Shown here in pieces: positions 1 through 9,600 of a stretch of DNA of 64,000 nucleotides. Source of the DNA: JBAZOB01 sp041648895 (GTDB lineage: Bacteria; Patescibacteriota; JAHJAL01); the NCBI GenBank assembly GCA_041648895.1, contig JBAZOB010000001.1:1-64000 (forward strand). The letters are read 5' to 3'. Numbering within the stretch: position 1 is the first letter of the stretch; each line of letters opens with the position of its first letter. The position numbers were made by a program, and so were the translations under genes. The notes beneath the pieces are model-generated. The model saw only the letters and a list, made by a program, of their open reading frames with translations. It ran no database searches and was not told where the DNA came from.

Positions 1-24
1 CACGCAGCGGCGTGCCCGTACTAT
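1..24. repeat. GC-rich palindrome (family B) inside giant gene copy 1
   Basis: The end of a CACGCAGCGGCGTGCCCGTA unit, cut by the window edge. On the minus strand it encodes STGTPLR in the frame of the giant gene, the same peptide as the copy at 9672 in the paralogue. Confidence 0.7.
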
Positions 25-3000
25 TATTTTCAAATGAAATATATTGAAGCAAATAAGCCGTTTGCTGGGTTTCAATTTGGCTCTGGTCGATGTCGTTTTT
101 ATCAAAAAGCGAGTCAATGCTCACAGTAGCTAAAGCGTATTCATTGCCTAAATCGGGATTGGTGCCGATTTGAATGATTTGTTTAAGACCATCCAAAGTC
201 AGATCGGGGTAGGTGTCGACAATTTTTTGGTAATCAATTTCGGGTTCGATTTCCCGCAGGAAGGCGTCGTGTCCGCCGGTGTAAGATGAGGGATTTTGCA
301 GATAATTGTAGATGGTGGTGGCGGTATCCGTAGGGGTACGCTGCTGCGTGTCTGGCGTTGTGTCCACATTTTGATCGTCAGTCAATAATAATAATCGATC
401 AATATCATTAACAGTTAATTGTTGCAAAGTTTCGAAAAGCCGGGGTGATTGGTTCTGACGGATGGTGTTGTGAATATAGTTACTGATTTGTTGGTTGCCG
501 GTAATGTCGGTCAAAATATTGCCGGCCAGTGATTGATAATTGGCCAGGGAGTTATTTTTTTCATAACTGTTTTGATTGGTGGGCAGGCCATTGATTTGAT
601 AAAACATGGCTTGACCGAGGCGGTAGCCAAGATTGTCAATGGTGTTTGAGGCCGAAGTGTCGATATCGATAGTGCCGGCCGGCCAACCGAAAAAGTTGGT
701 GATTTCTTCTTGGCCGATATGCGCGAAGGCCAGATCAACGGCCAGGTTGGGATTGGTGTTAATATTGGCGAGCAAATTATTGTAGAGGTAGGGCGGGATG
801 TGTAAGGAAGAATAGGTAATAATGTCATTGGCGATTTGGGGATTGTCTGGGGCCAGTAGGGTGGCGATGAGGGGCAAGATGCTTTGATCTAAGCCCAAGG
901 CGTCGTTGAGATAATTGCCCCCAATGCTACTTAAGGTGGAGTTGTTGTCCAGATTTTGGTTGTTGATATTTTCACTGGTGTGGCTGGGTAGGCCGGTTTG
1001 ATTAAATAATTGATCAAGTAGGGTCTGACCGATCAGGGAAAATAGTGAGTTGGAATTATTACTGTTGGTTAGATCAAAGTAATTGAAATTATTTTCCAGA
1101 TTGGTATTGCTGATGTTGCCGATAGTATTGCCAGAGAATTGACCAATCAGAGCCTGGGGGCTAAATTGATTGGGATTGCGGCGGCTGAATAAATTTTGGT
1201 GGAGGTTGTTGGTCAAAGCGGTGGCGTAATCGCCGTGTGACCATTGCACTTCAATGGGCATGTATTCATCAACGGCGGTGTCGAGCAGCAGAGGGGTGGT
1301 GGGACAACAAAAAATTGGATCGTCGGCACAAGTGGGGCTGCAGGTGAGTAAGCCTTCACAGGTGGCGCAATCCAGGCGGACATTGTATAAGCCGATTTCA
1401 CTGATATCGATTCCTTTTAATTCGTGGTGGGTGTTGACAATAGAGATGGTGTTTTCGGTTTGATCAGTGGGCAGTTCATCGGTGTTATATGGTGAATCAA
1501 GCCCCAGCCAGATTTTAAGGTGGGCTCGGTCCTTGTAAGGCACACCCATATTGTCCAGTTCGTCACGGAGCCATTTATAGGCGTAATTTAGTTGACCTTG
1601 GCCGCACTTGTCGGTTTCTCGCGGGCTTTGGTCACACGAGATGGGGTCGGTTTCAATATTATCACCGCAAAGTCGGGTGAAATCCTCGGGGGAGGTGGGT
1701 TCTTGGATCCAATCTTGTTTGTATATTTCGTAATCTTCACCCGTCATTTCCAGGACGTGGAAAATATAATTTAATAGATAATAGACGCGGGCGTCAACGG
1801 TGATGTTTTTGCCGGCGTATTTTTCATAGTCGCTCTTGGTTTGGGGGAGGATAACAGCTAATTCTTTTTCATCGCTGAACTCTAGGGCCGGTGGGAATAT
1901 TATTTCTCTAATTTTTGTTTCCTCTTCGATGGAATCGGTAGTGAGGGTGAGTTTATCTTCCAACCGATCAATTTTTTCCTGTTTAGCCTCATCACTGATG
2001 TTGTCACTGTTTTCGATAATATTTTTTTTATAATCGGTGGCTAGTTGCATCATTTGTTCCAGACTAGCCGAGCGGGATTGGCGTAGAACCAGGTCGTCCA
2101 CCATGGCGCGGTTGATTTCGGCGCCTTCCCCGGTTTGGAGAAGAAGATATTCAAAAATGTCATTAAAAAAAGCCAGGTTGCAGACAATGTTTTCCTGAGC
2201 GCCATAGTGGCTGGCGAGGTAGTTGTAGTAGTCTATTTCATCATTATTTTTACTGGCGTGGCCGGCATAGTTTTCTACCTGCTGGTAGAGTTGATGGTTG
2301 AGGGTTAGTATTTCGATTGTTTCCTGGCTGGTGTCTGTTTTCTCGATCTGGTCGGTGGCCAAAGAGACTAATTCTTGGTCGAGGGATTCGATCTGGCTGG
2401 CCCAGTTTTTGAAACTCTCGGAAACGCTACTTTCTGGGGCGTTCTCAATATAGTAAAAAGTTGGTTCGTCGCCGGCTTGGGCAAAGTTTGTTCCCTCAGT
2501 TTCCACGCCCCCGGGCCGGCCGGTGGGGGTGGAGACGGGTTCAACCTGGGCCCAGAGCATGGTGGCTTGTTTGGCACTGCTACCGCCGGGACCGAATTCG
2601 GCCATCCAGTTGTGAATGCCGTAGAGGCCGGAGCCAATCACGCCACCACCGGCGACGAGTGAGCCGACAATGAGCATTTTGATTATTGTTGGCCCAAGTT
2701 GGTCAAAATAAGATGTAATGGGATTATTGGTGGCCGATTGGGTTGGCATTGACGGTTGCTGTTGTAGGGGCGGGTTTGTAACCCGCCCTTCCGCCTGGTT
2801 TGTCCCGTACGGGGGGGTTTGATTTGATGATGTGGTGGCGGCGGTCTGGGGGGCACGCGGCAGCGGGGCACGCAGCAGCGTGCCCCTACGGGATGGGGTG
2901 TTGTGTGGTTGGGTTTTGGGCGAAACAACCTTGACGGAAGGGCGGGTTACAAACCCGCCCCTACCTGGGGTTTTTTTCGTGTTTTTCTTCTGGCTTTGAT

Positions 3001-3040
3001 AAACAGGTTTTTGGCTAATTTTTGGTTTTTTGGGGGGCAA
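1..3040 (-). CDS. Giant single-pass surface protein, copy 1 (3' end beyond left edge)
   Basis: Reading the minus strand, one frame is open from a TAG at 3053-3055 to the window edge. No ATG occurs until 2749, so I take TTG 3040, which has AGGA about 10 nt upstream; ATG 2749 is the alternative. At least 1,013 codons are visible. The first 100 residues are Pro/Lys/Gln-rich and include peptides encoded by palindromic repeats. One membrane helix lies near residues 115-140. A region starting ENAPESSVSESFKNW is clearly paralogous to IDNAPTNSLSDEFISW of the second giant protein, and a Cys-rich patch (CATCEGLLTC) near residue 555 matches CAACQGLSAC there. The rest should be outside the cell. It follows the propeller gene by 5 nt, as in the other module. 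Role unknown; an adhesin or T4SS-associated surface fibre is inferred. Confidence 0.75.
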   Translation of the reverse strand, partial: MPPKKPKISQKPVYQSQKKNTKKTPGRGGFVTRPSVKVVSPKTQPHNTPSRRGTLLRAPLPRAPQTAATTSSNQTPPYGTNQAEGRVTNPPLQQQPSMPTQSATNNPITSYFDQLGPTIIKMLIVGSLVAGGGVIGSGLYGIHNWMAEFGPGGSSAKQATMLWAQVEPVSTPTGRPGGVETEGTNFAQAGDEPTFYYIENAPESSVSESFKNWASQIESLDQELVSLATDQIEKTDTSQETIEILTLNHQLYQQVENYAGHASKNNDEIDYYNYLASHYGAQENIVCNLAFFNDIFEYLLLQTGEGAEINRAMVDDLVLRQSRSASLEQMMQLATDYKKNIIENSDNISDEAKQEKIDRLEDKLTLTTDSIEEETKIREIIFPPALEFSDEKELAVILPQTKSDYEKYAGKNITVDARVYYLLNYIFHVLEMTGEDYEIYKQDWIQEPTSPEDFTRLCGDNIETDPISCDQSPRETDKCGQGQLNYAYKWLRDELDNMGVPYKDRAHLKIWLGLDSPYNTDELPTDQTENTISIVNTHHELKGIDISEIGLYNVRLDCATCEGLLTCSPTCADDPIFCCPTTPLLLDTAVDEYMPIEVQWSHGDYATALTNNLHQNLFSRRNPNQFSPQALIGQFSGNTIGNISNTNLENNFNYFDLTNSNNSNSLFSLIGQTLLDQLFNQTGLPSHTSENINNQNLDNNSTLSSIGGNYLNDALGLDQSILPLIATLLAPDNPQIANDIITYSSLHIPPYLYNNLLANINTNPNLAVDLAFAHIGQEEITNFFGWPAGTIDIDTSASNTIDNLGYRLGQAMFYQINGLPTNQNSYEKNNSLANYQSLAGNILTDITGNQQISNYIHNTIRQNQSPRLFETLQQLTVNDIDRLLLLTDDQNVDTTPDTQQRTPTDTATTIYNYLQNPSSYTGGHDAFLREIEPEIDYQKIVDTYPDLTLDGLKQIIQIGTNPDLGNEYALATVSIDSLFDKNDIDQSQIETQQTAYLLQYISFENNSTGTPLR
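330..354. repeat. Degenerate family B palindrome in coding frame
   Basis: Reads GTAGGGGTACGCTGCTGCGT and a few more bases, a decayed version of the repeat. The minus-strand frame encodes DTQQRTPT, so the reading frame survived the decay. Confidence 0.65.
2764..2793. repeat. Palindrome of the GGGCGGGTTTGTAACCCGCCC type
   Basis: A GC-rich inverted repeat in the 5' part of giant gene copy 1, a relative of family B with a different core. It is in frame if the TTG 3040 start is right and encodes EGRVTNPPLQ. Confidence 0.7.
2865..2890. repeat. Family B palindrome in N-terminal coding part
   Basis: GGGGCACGCAGCAGCGTGCC with flanking CTACG. In the long frame it encodes RRGTLLRAP. Directly left of it is a half copy (GGGGCACGCGGCAGC), so two insertions or a partial duplication sit side by side. 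Confidence 0.7.
2935..2964. repeat. Second GGGCGGGTTACAAACCCGCCC palindrome
   Basis: Inverse-orientation partner of the repeat at 2764-2793, about 140 bp away. In the long frame it encodes GRGGFVTRPS. The two copies could pair and fold the mRNA leader. Confidence 0.7.
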
Positions 3041-3045
3041 TATTT

Positions 3046-4539
3046 CTAATTCCTAATTAAATAAAATAATTTATTGCTTTCATCTTGGAAATAAATGTTT
3101 TGGTCGTTGGTAAGGAGATGATGGATTTGCGTCAGATATTGATAGTTATCAACAAAGAGGTTGGTGGCTTGTTTGGTATTGATATTGATTTGATAGAGGG
3201 CATCGAGGGTGGGGAAATCGGGTTGGCGATAATAATTGGCCGGGATGGCGGTGGGAACAATCGGTACGGCGGCGACAATATTGACATTGTCCAACCAGGT
3301 GGTTTTGCTGACCAGAGTATTGATTTCCAGGCTATATTGATTGGTGCCGGATAGGTCGGTGATCCAGAGAGTGGGTTGGTTGTTGTGTTCGGGGTCGAGC
3401 TTGGCGAATAAAATATGTTGGCCGTCGGGTGACCAGCTGGCCTCGGCGATGCCGTTGGGAGTGATCTGGATTACTTCTTGGGTCTTGAGGTTGAGCAAAT
3501 GGGCGGTGGTTTTAATTTCGGTGCCGGTTTCAAAGGGGACGGGTAAAAGCATGATTTGATCAGGATTAGTGGGGGATGGAATAATTTTGGATAAGCCAAG
3601 GTTGGTGTTGGCCAAGTTGTATACGCTTTGCCAGGCGGTGCCGTCGAAATGGGCCAGATTGATACTATTATTCAGGACAAAATCGGGGTTACCATAGGCG
3701 TCGTTGTTGAAATTGGAATATTCATAAACAATGGTGTCGTTATTGATCCAGTTGGTATTTTTTATATTTTGATCAAGGTAATGATATTGTTTGTTCAGGC
3801 GGTCAAAGACCCAGGTGGTGGTGAAGTCGTTGGGAATGGTGGGTTGATAAAAAACGCTGGTGGGGCTTGATTGTCTGGTTTGGGCGGGATCTTCCAAATC
3901 AGTTTTGAAATAACCGCCGGAAAAAGTAATATTGTCATTGCGGACTTTGAGGATGGCGCGATTGTGATCGGGTGAAAAAATAATCTCTTCCACGCCGTAC
4001 CAGGATTTATCTTCCAAAATTTCTTTTTGGTTAGTCTCTAAATCCAGAGCGGTTAGATAGTTGTCGGGTGAATTGATAAAAAATATTTGGTTGGTGGTGG
4101 GATTGTAATTGGGAAATTTGATGTAGTTGTCGATCGCCGGCGCAAAAAGTTGGGGCGTCAAATCATAGGTGGCAAAAGTTTCCGCTAAAAATGAATATTG
4201 GTATTGGCTGTAGCCGGTTTTGGAAACTTCAATTAGGTAATATTGTCCGGCTTTGACTTTGGTTTGGAATTTGGTATTGGCGGTGGTTTGGGTGATTATT
4301 TTTTCGGGTGAATCAGGCGATTTTTCCCGAGTAAATGGTTGAGGTGAACTGGTGATTTGCAGTTGGTAATCGGTTACATTGGGGGAAAGATTAATCGTGC
4401 TTTGGCCAAGATAATTCCAAATCGCCAGACCAATGATCAGCGCGATTATGACAATGCAGGCAATAATAATATTGCGACGAGTCAGGTACTGGTCGATTAA
4501 TTGGTAAATGTCTTTTTGGGGTTGGTTTTCTTTTGGCAT
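3046..4539 (-). CDS. Membrane-anchored PEGA and beta-propeller protein, copy 1
   Basis: 497 residues from ATG 4539. A short basic cytoplasmic tail is followed by one membrane helix (about residues 23-46). Next comes a PEGA-like domain of about 65 residues whose repeat ends in the typical VKAGQYYLIEVSKTGY pattern. From about residue 130 to the end there are TolB/PD40-like propeller blades; GIAEASWSPDGQHILFAKLD is a clear example. The topology puts PEGA and propeller outside the membrane. It lies between a wall hydrolase and a giant surface protein in both copies of the module, so it probably scaffolds that complex. It is paralogous end to end with 12275-13765. Domain calls are by eye; the partner is inferred. 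Confidence 0.8.
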   Translation of the reverse strand: MPKENQPQKDIYQLIDQYLTRRNIIIACIVIIALIIGLAIWNYLGQSTINLSPNVTDYQLQITSSPQPFTREKSPDSPEKIITQTTANTKFQTKVKAGQYYLIEVSKTGYSQYQYSFLAETFATYDLTPQLFAPAIDNYIKFPNYNPTTNQIFFINSPDNYLTALDLETNQKEILEDKSWYGVEEIIFSPDHNRAILKVRNDNITFSGGYFKTDLEDPAQTRQSSPTSVFYQPTIPNDFTTTWVFDRLNKQYHYLDQNIKNTNWINNDTIVYEYSNFNNDAYGNPDFVLNNSINLAHFDGTAWQSVYNLANTNLGLSKIIPSPTNPDQIMLLPVPFETGTEIKTTAHLLNLKTQEVIQITPNGIAEASWSPDGQHILFAKLDPEHNNQPTLWITDLSGTNQYSLEINTLVSKTTWLDNVNIVAAVPIVPTAIPANYYRQPDFPTLDALYQININTKQATNLFVDNYQYLTQIHHLLTNDQNIYFQDESNKLFYLIRN

Positions 4540-4612
4540 GGGAAGATAAATTACAAGATAAATGAATAATTAATGAGTTGTGCTAGTTAATATTTAACCA
4601 TTGTCCGGTCAA

Positions 4613-4720
4613 TGTCATCCTGGAAAGAAATCCGCCCAGGGCGGAGCTTCTTATCCAGGATCCACTTACCTGGATCCCCAATCCCTAGCGCTCGTCCCTC
4701 GCTTAGGGTTGAGGATGACA
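4613..4720. repeat. Diverged long palindromic element (family A relative)
   Basis: Starts TGTCATCC and ends GGATGACA like family A, but the interior is different (CCTGGAAAG, CCAGGATCC, CTCGCTTAGGG). It fills the 203-bp spacer between the hydrolase and propeller genes. No gene is seen in the spacer. Confidence 0.65.
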
Positions 4721-4742
4721 CTCTCGCACTTGATCCTTATTT

Positions 4743-6476
4743 TTATATTTGGCAGTCGATCATGCGAGCAAAAATACTGTCGTCCCACGGGCCATCGTCA
4801 AATTCTTTGACAATAATTTTGCCCTCATAGCCGCTGGCTTCGATGACGGCATTTTGGTAGTTTATTCCATTATAAGATATTTGGCCAACAAAAAGGCCAA
4901 TATGTTGATAATCGGTATTGGTTGATTGAGTGCCGTAGTATTCGCCACCAAAAACGGCGTCGCCGGGCTTGATTTCATTCAAAATATTATTGGGATGATA
5001 GACAGTGATGTCACCGTTGTTTTCAAAACTGGGGATGTAGCTGTGGTAGTAGCGGTCATGGCCGGTGGCATGGTACCAGGCGGAACCGATCAGGCCGGCG
5101 GCGTCAAAAGAGGGACTGTCGATAGTGCCGATATTGCTCTCGGAACTGAATTCTTTGCCCAATTGGGCGACGGCAAAATCGCTGGCGGCTTGAGCGGTGT
5201 CGGCGCAGGAGTAGGCGCTGCAGTTACTGAGGGGTAAACTGTTGGGGTCGATGGCGGTGCCGTTGTAGCGGACTTCGAAATGGAGGTGGTCGCCATCGGA
5301 ATTACCGGAGCTATCGATCAGAGCGAGTGGTTGAGTTTTGCTAACATGGGTGCCGACGGATGATATTTGCAGGGTGTTTAATTCCAAGTGAGCATAGATA
5401 CTGGCATAACCGTTTTGGTGGTCGATGATAATGTGGTTGCCAAAATATCCGCCGCAGCTGTCATTGCGGGAGCCACGGGGGCAACTATTGTAGACTTCGG
5501 TGACAATGCCTTCGCTGGTGGCGTAAACTTGTTTTTCGTCACTACTTGCCGGAGCAAAGTCAATTCCATAATGATCATATCCCAGAATTCTTTTGTATTC
5601 CGGGTCGAGGAAAGTAGCGGTAATGATAGTGGCATCGGTGGGATGACACCATTGATAACCGGTGGGGCGGGGGGAGAGATAGTTACATTGGGCGGCAATT
5701 TGGTCAAAGAAGTAGGTGACGTTGGGGATCCAGTTGGCATTGACACCGGTGGGGTCGTGCTCGGCATCGGGAGTACCATATTTGGTGATAATCACATTCC
5801 CGTCGGCATCAGTCGTGGTGCGGACACCACAAGGGGCGTAAGCCAGGCTGCCGACGACGGCCAGTTCACAATTGTTGGGGGAATATTTGGTGGTGTCGCT
5901 GGGGACGTAGGTGCCGCCGCTGCCGTTGCCAATGGTCGTGAATGTATTTTGGCCACGGTCCAAGTAGGCTTTTAGAAATTGGGTGTGGTCATGGATCGAT
6001 ATTTCCCAATTGGAAAAATCATAACGGTAGTCCGGCGGGGGGAGGAAGTTCCAATAGTTAAATGTTCCTTTGGTTATTCTGGTTCCGAGAGCTGATTCGG
6101 CTTGGGCAATGGCGACAATAAAAGCCGGATTAACATTGCTCTCTTCACCGGCGGTGGCAATGGTTTCGCCTTGGCCATAGAGCCCAGCTTCACCCACTTG
6201 CGATTTGATATATTCATCCAGACAGTTGCCCATTTCGGGAAGGGAGATGTTGATAGTGGTACTGGTGGGGAAATTAAGATTGATAGTGGTGGAGGTGGTG
6301 CCGGTGGGTTGGTGCTGGCTGAGTCGTTTGTCGTCGCTGATGTTGATGTAGTTCAGGATACTGCCGGCGGTGGGAGCAAAGACGAATAGCCAAGGAATCC
6401 CCACCAGGGTGGAGATGATTGTTAGGCCGGCCAGGATGATCCAGAAAAGCGATAATGGTTTGGCGGTGTCGTTCAT
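4743..6476 (-). CDS. Membrane-anchored wall hydrolase: lysozyme-like, M23, degenerate NlpC/P60 (copy 1)
   Basis: 577 residues from ATG 6476. One membrane helix near the N terminus is followed by a lysozyme/glucosaminidase-like domain (about 80-240) with the AQAESALGT motif, whose Glu is the likely catalytic acid. An M23 domain follows with all zinc motifs: HYGID, YAHLEL and DHLHFEV. The C-terminal 150 residues are an NlpC/P60 fold with the His motif QHIGLFVG, but the DCSGL-type cysteine motif reads SFDAAGL, so the nucleophile is Ala. The protein should cut glycan and cross-bridges, probably to let the secretion apparatus through the wall, with a NlpC domain that now only binds. Paralogue of 13780-15474, which keeps a Cys there. 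Confidence 0.85.
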   Translation of the reverse strand: MNDTAKPLSLFWIILAGLTIISTLVGIPWLFVFAPTAGSILNYINISDDKRLSQHQPTGTTSTTINLNFPTSTTINISLPEMGNCLDEYIKSQVGEAGLYGQGETIATAGEESNVNPAFIVAIAQAESALGTRITKGTFNYWNFLPPPDYRYDFSNWEISIHDHTQFLKAYLDRGQNTFTTIGNGSGGTYVPSDTTKYSPNNCELAVVGSLAYAPCGVRTTTDADGNVIITKYGTPDAEHDPTGVNANWIPNVTYFFDQIAAQCNYLSPRPTGYQWCHPTDATIITATFLDPEYKRILGYDHYGIDFAPASSDEKQVYATSEGIVTEVYNSCPRGSRNDSCGGYFGNHIIIDHQNGYASIYAHLELNTLQISSVGTHVSKTQPLALIDSSGNSDGDHLHFEVRYNGTAIDPNSLPLSNCSAYSCADTAQAASDFAVAQLGKEFSSESNIGTIDSPSFDAAGLIGSAWYHATGHDRYYHSYIPSFENNGDITVYHPNNILNEIKPGDAVFGGEYYGTQSTNTDYQHIGLFVGQISYNGINYQNAVIEASGYEGKIIVKEFDDGPWDDSIFARMIDCQI

Positions 6477-6504
6477 GAAATAATTAGAAATTAGAAATGA
6501 ATGG

Positions 6505-6592
6505 TGTCATCCCCGCCTTGAGCGGGGATCTCATATGTAACGCATTTGTTTCGTCGTTGATGATGAGATCCCCGCTCAAGGCGGGGATGACA
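6505..6592. repeat. Family A palindromic element, full copy
   Basis: Two inverted arms (TGTCATCCCCGCCTTGAGCG and its complement) flank a spacer of about 30 nt. It lies between the first module and giant gene copy 2. Other full or partial copies are at 15511, 24244, 25707, 30177 and 44385. Confidence 0.9.
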
Positions 6593-6625
6593 AACTACGA
6601 TGATTTTGTGTAATTTATCATTAAA

Positions 6626-9600
6626 TTAAAAATTGATGTGTAAATACTCTTTACAACTTGATAGGTATTGATTGTCACGGTCAACGCAGTCATTGCGCCA
6701 GATATCGTTGCGTTGATTGACGTCAACTAAGCCTTCCTCGTCGCGGGGGTAGATGAGGCGGAAAACGCGGGTGGTTTTGTCAACAATGATATCGATGGTG
6801 TCCTGAATAAAATGGTTGAATATCTGGTGTTCAAAAAAGGCGGGGAAAAGGATCGGTTCTTGACCGGCATCGGCGGGCAATAATTCACCATGGTCGTCGC
6901 TTTCAATGCCGTAGTAGAATTGGGTGCGTTTATTCAGATAAAAAGAGGAGATGATATCTGCTAAGTGGACAATATTGTCTTGGGCGATTTTCTGGCGGCA
7001 GTTGGTGAAAATTTCGTCACCGGTAGTGGTGGGGGCACGCAGCAGCGTGCCCGTACTGTCGGGCAGGATTTGAGTCAGATTATCTAATTGGGGAAGGGAA
7101 TTGTTATTTAAAGTGGTAGTCAGATTGTGAATCAGATTATTTTGTAATTGATTGTAGGATAAATTACCAATTTGGAGTTGCGCGATTTGATTGTATAGAT
7201 TGTTACCCAGATCGTTATCGATATTATTGAGGAGATTATTGGTGAGATAGTTCAGGGAAAGGTTATTGATAAATTGGTGAATATTGTCGTTAAATAGGTC
7301 GGGATATTGAGTCAGTTGATTGAATTGATTGGTAAGATGGTTGGTTAAATTACTGAATGGCTGGTTTTGAAAACTAGTCATAGAACCAAACTGATTGGTG
7401 AAATTGTTGTAGCCGAAAGTTCCGCCCAGATTATGAATGAGTTGACCGGAGCCGATTAAAGCTAAACCGGAGTTGATTGTTGTTGGGGCACGCTGCTGCG
7501 TGCCCTTACTAATCATGTTGTTACCAATGTTGGCGATGTCATTAATATAATTGGGACTATAGTTGTGAAAGTTGGCGCTGTTTTGACTGAGTAGGTTAAA
7601 TATGTTGGCGGGATTTTGGTTGATAGTGGATTGGACGTTATTTAAGGCGGTGGTGTAGGTTTGGCCGGATAGAGCGGAGGTGTTTTGGGCGATGATGCTT
7701 TGAGTGTAGCTCTCCATTTGATCAAGACGAGGGGTTTGGACAAAATTGGTGAGAAATTGATCAGCCGTCAGATTGCCTAGGCGGGAGGAATAATTGTTAA
7801 AGTATTGTTTGACCTGGTTGATATCCGATAACTGATTATAGTAGGAACCGTTGGCAAATTGCTGGTAAATATTGTCCAGGTTGATGTTGGCGTGGGTACT
7901 GGTGATATTGGCAAAGACGTTTTGCCCGCGGACGAAATTGATCATATTTTCCATGCCAAAGTTGAGATCGGGTTTTTGATAACTGTTGATGATGCCGGCA
8001 GTATTGATAATATTGGCGACTTGTTCTTCGTTGATGTCCAGGCTGGTAAAATTGGTGGGATCGACCCCGTTGTAGCGATAGGCCAGGGCAATGGAGCCAA
8101 TATTAGCCAGATTGTTGATGGCGGTATCGTTGTTATTGCCGATAGCGTTAAGAGTTTGAAAAATATATTCAGTTCCGCCCAGGTGAGCCAGAAAATCATT
8201 ACGATTGGTATAGCCGGCTAGAGGTGAATAGGCCAGAACGAATTTATTGTTCATGGCCGCCAGAAATGGCGCGTCGGTAGGGGCACGCAGCTGCGTGCCC
8301 TGATAAACATCAATCACAATCGGTTGATTTTGGGATAATTGAATGACATTGGTCAAAGAGGCCAGGATGGCAAATTGACCGACGTTATTATGATATTGAT
8401 AATTGGGACGGATGCCCGGGAAAATTATTTCCGGCAGGTCAATTTCCGGGTAAGCGTAATAGGTTTGTCCAGCCGTGACGGTTGTAGGGGCACGCTGCTG
8501 CGTGCCCGAATTTTGATTATCAAATTCATCCACTGGCACAAAATTCAGCGAATTAATATCCACCCCAATTGATGACAAAATGTTGTTGACGGTTTCCGGG
8601 GTATTTTGTCCCGGATTGGTGGTGTAGTTGGGCAAGATGGTTGAGTCAGTGAAAGCATAGATATCACTGTTTAAATCAACCGCTTGGTTAAAGGTAACTT
8701 TGATTGGCTGCGTCAGGTAAAGATAATTATTACTGGTTTCTGCTTGCGCGGTGGCACTCTCGATAATATTGATTAATCGCTCGCGGAAGCTGTCCAATGA
8801 TTCGCCCCCACCGCTGACTTGATTAAATTGACTGGCAATGTTTGTTAGTGATTGATTAGTATTGGCGGGAGTGAGGTCGGATTGTTGTTCGAGAGCAATA
8901 TAACTGAGTAAGTAGGGAATTTTGTCGGCGTCGGCTTTGGAAATATTGGCGCCAATTTTTTCCAAGGTGATTTGAGCGGCCAGTGAAGTCAAGGCAAACT
9001 CGTTGCCCAGGGTGGGGCTGGTGCCTTGCTCGAGAATATTTTGTAGGGCGTATTCACTTAAATATGGTTGGCTCTCGGCCATGGTGGCCAGGTCGATATT
9101 ATTTGATATTTCACTAATGAAGGCGCTGTGGCCACTCTGATAGCTATCGGGGTTGGCCAGGTAATCGACAATTTTTTGGGAAGTGGCCTCATCTGTGCCA
9201 AATAATTGGGTAATGTTGCTGTTGGTTAGGGGTAGTAAGGATTGGTGTAGAGTGGCTGTAGGGGCACGCAGCAGCGTGCCCGTACTATTTAAAATAGCAT
9301 TATTAACCGTGTAATTTACACCCTGGTTTTGGGTGGCGGCAGCAATCAGACTGGCGCTTTTGGAAAGATAAGTATTTTTAGGATTATTTTGATCAAATAG
9401 ATAATTGGTGGGTAGGCCCAGGGTTTGGCTAAAGAGTAAATCACCCAGCCGGTTAGCGACGCCGGTTAATCCATTGCCGGCCAGTTCTGAGGGATCAATC
9501 GTGCTATCAGGCCAACCGGTAATTTGGGCGTTTATTTCCTGAATACCGGCGTTGGCCAAAGCCTGGCGGGCAGCTTCGGTTTGATTTTGATTTTGCAAGG

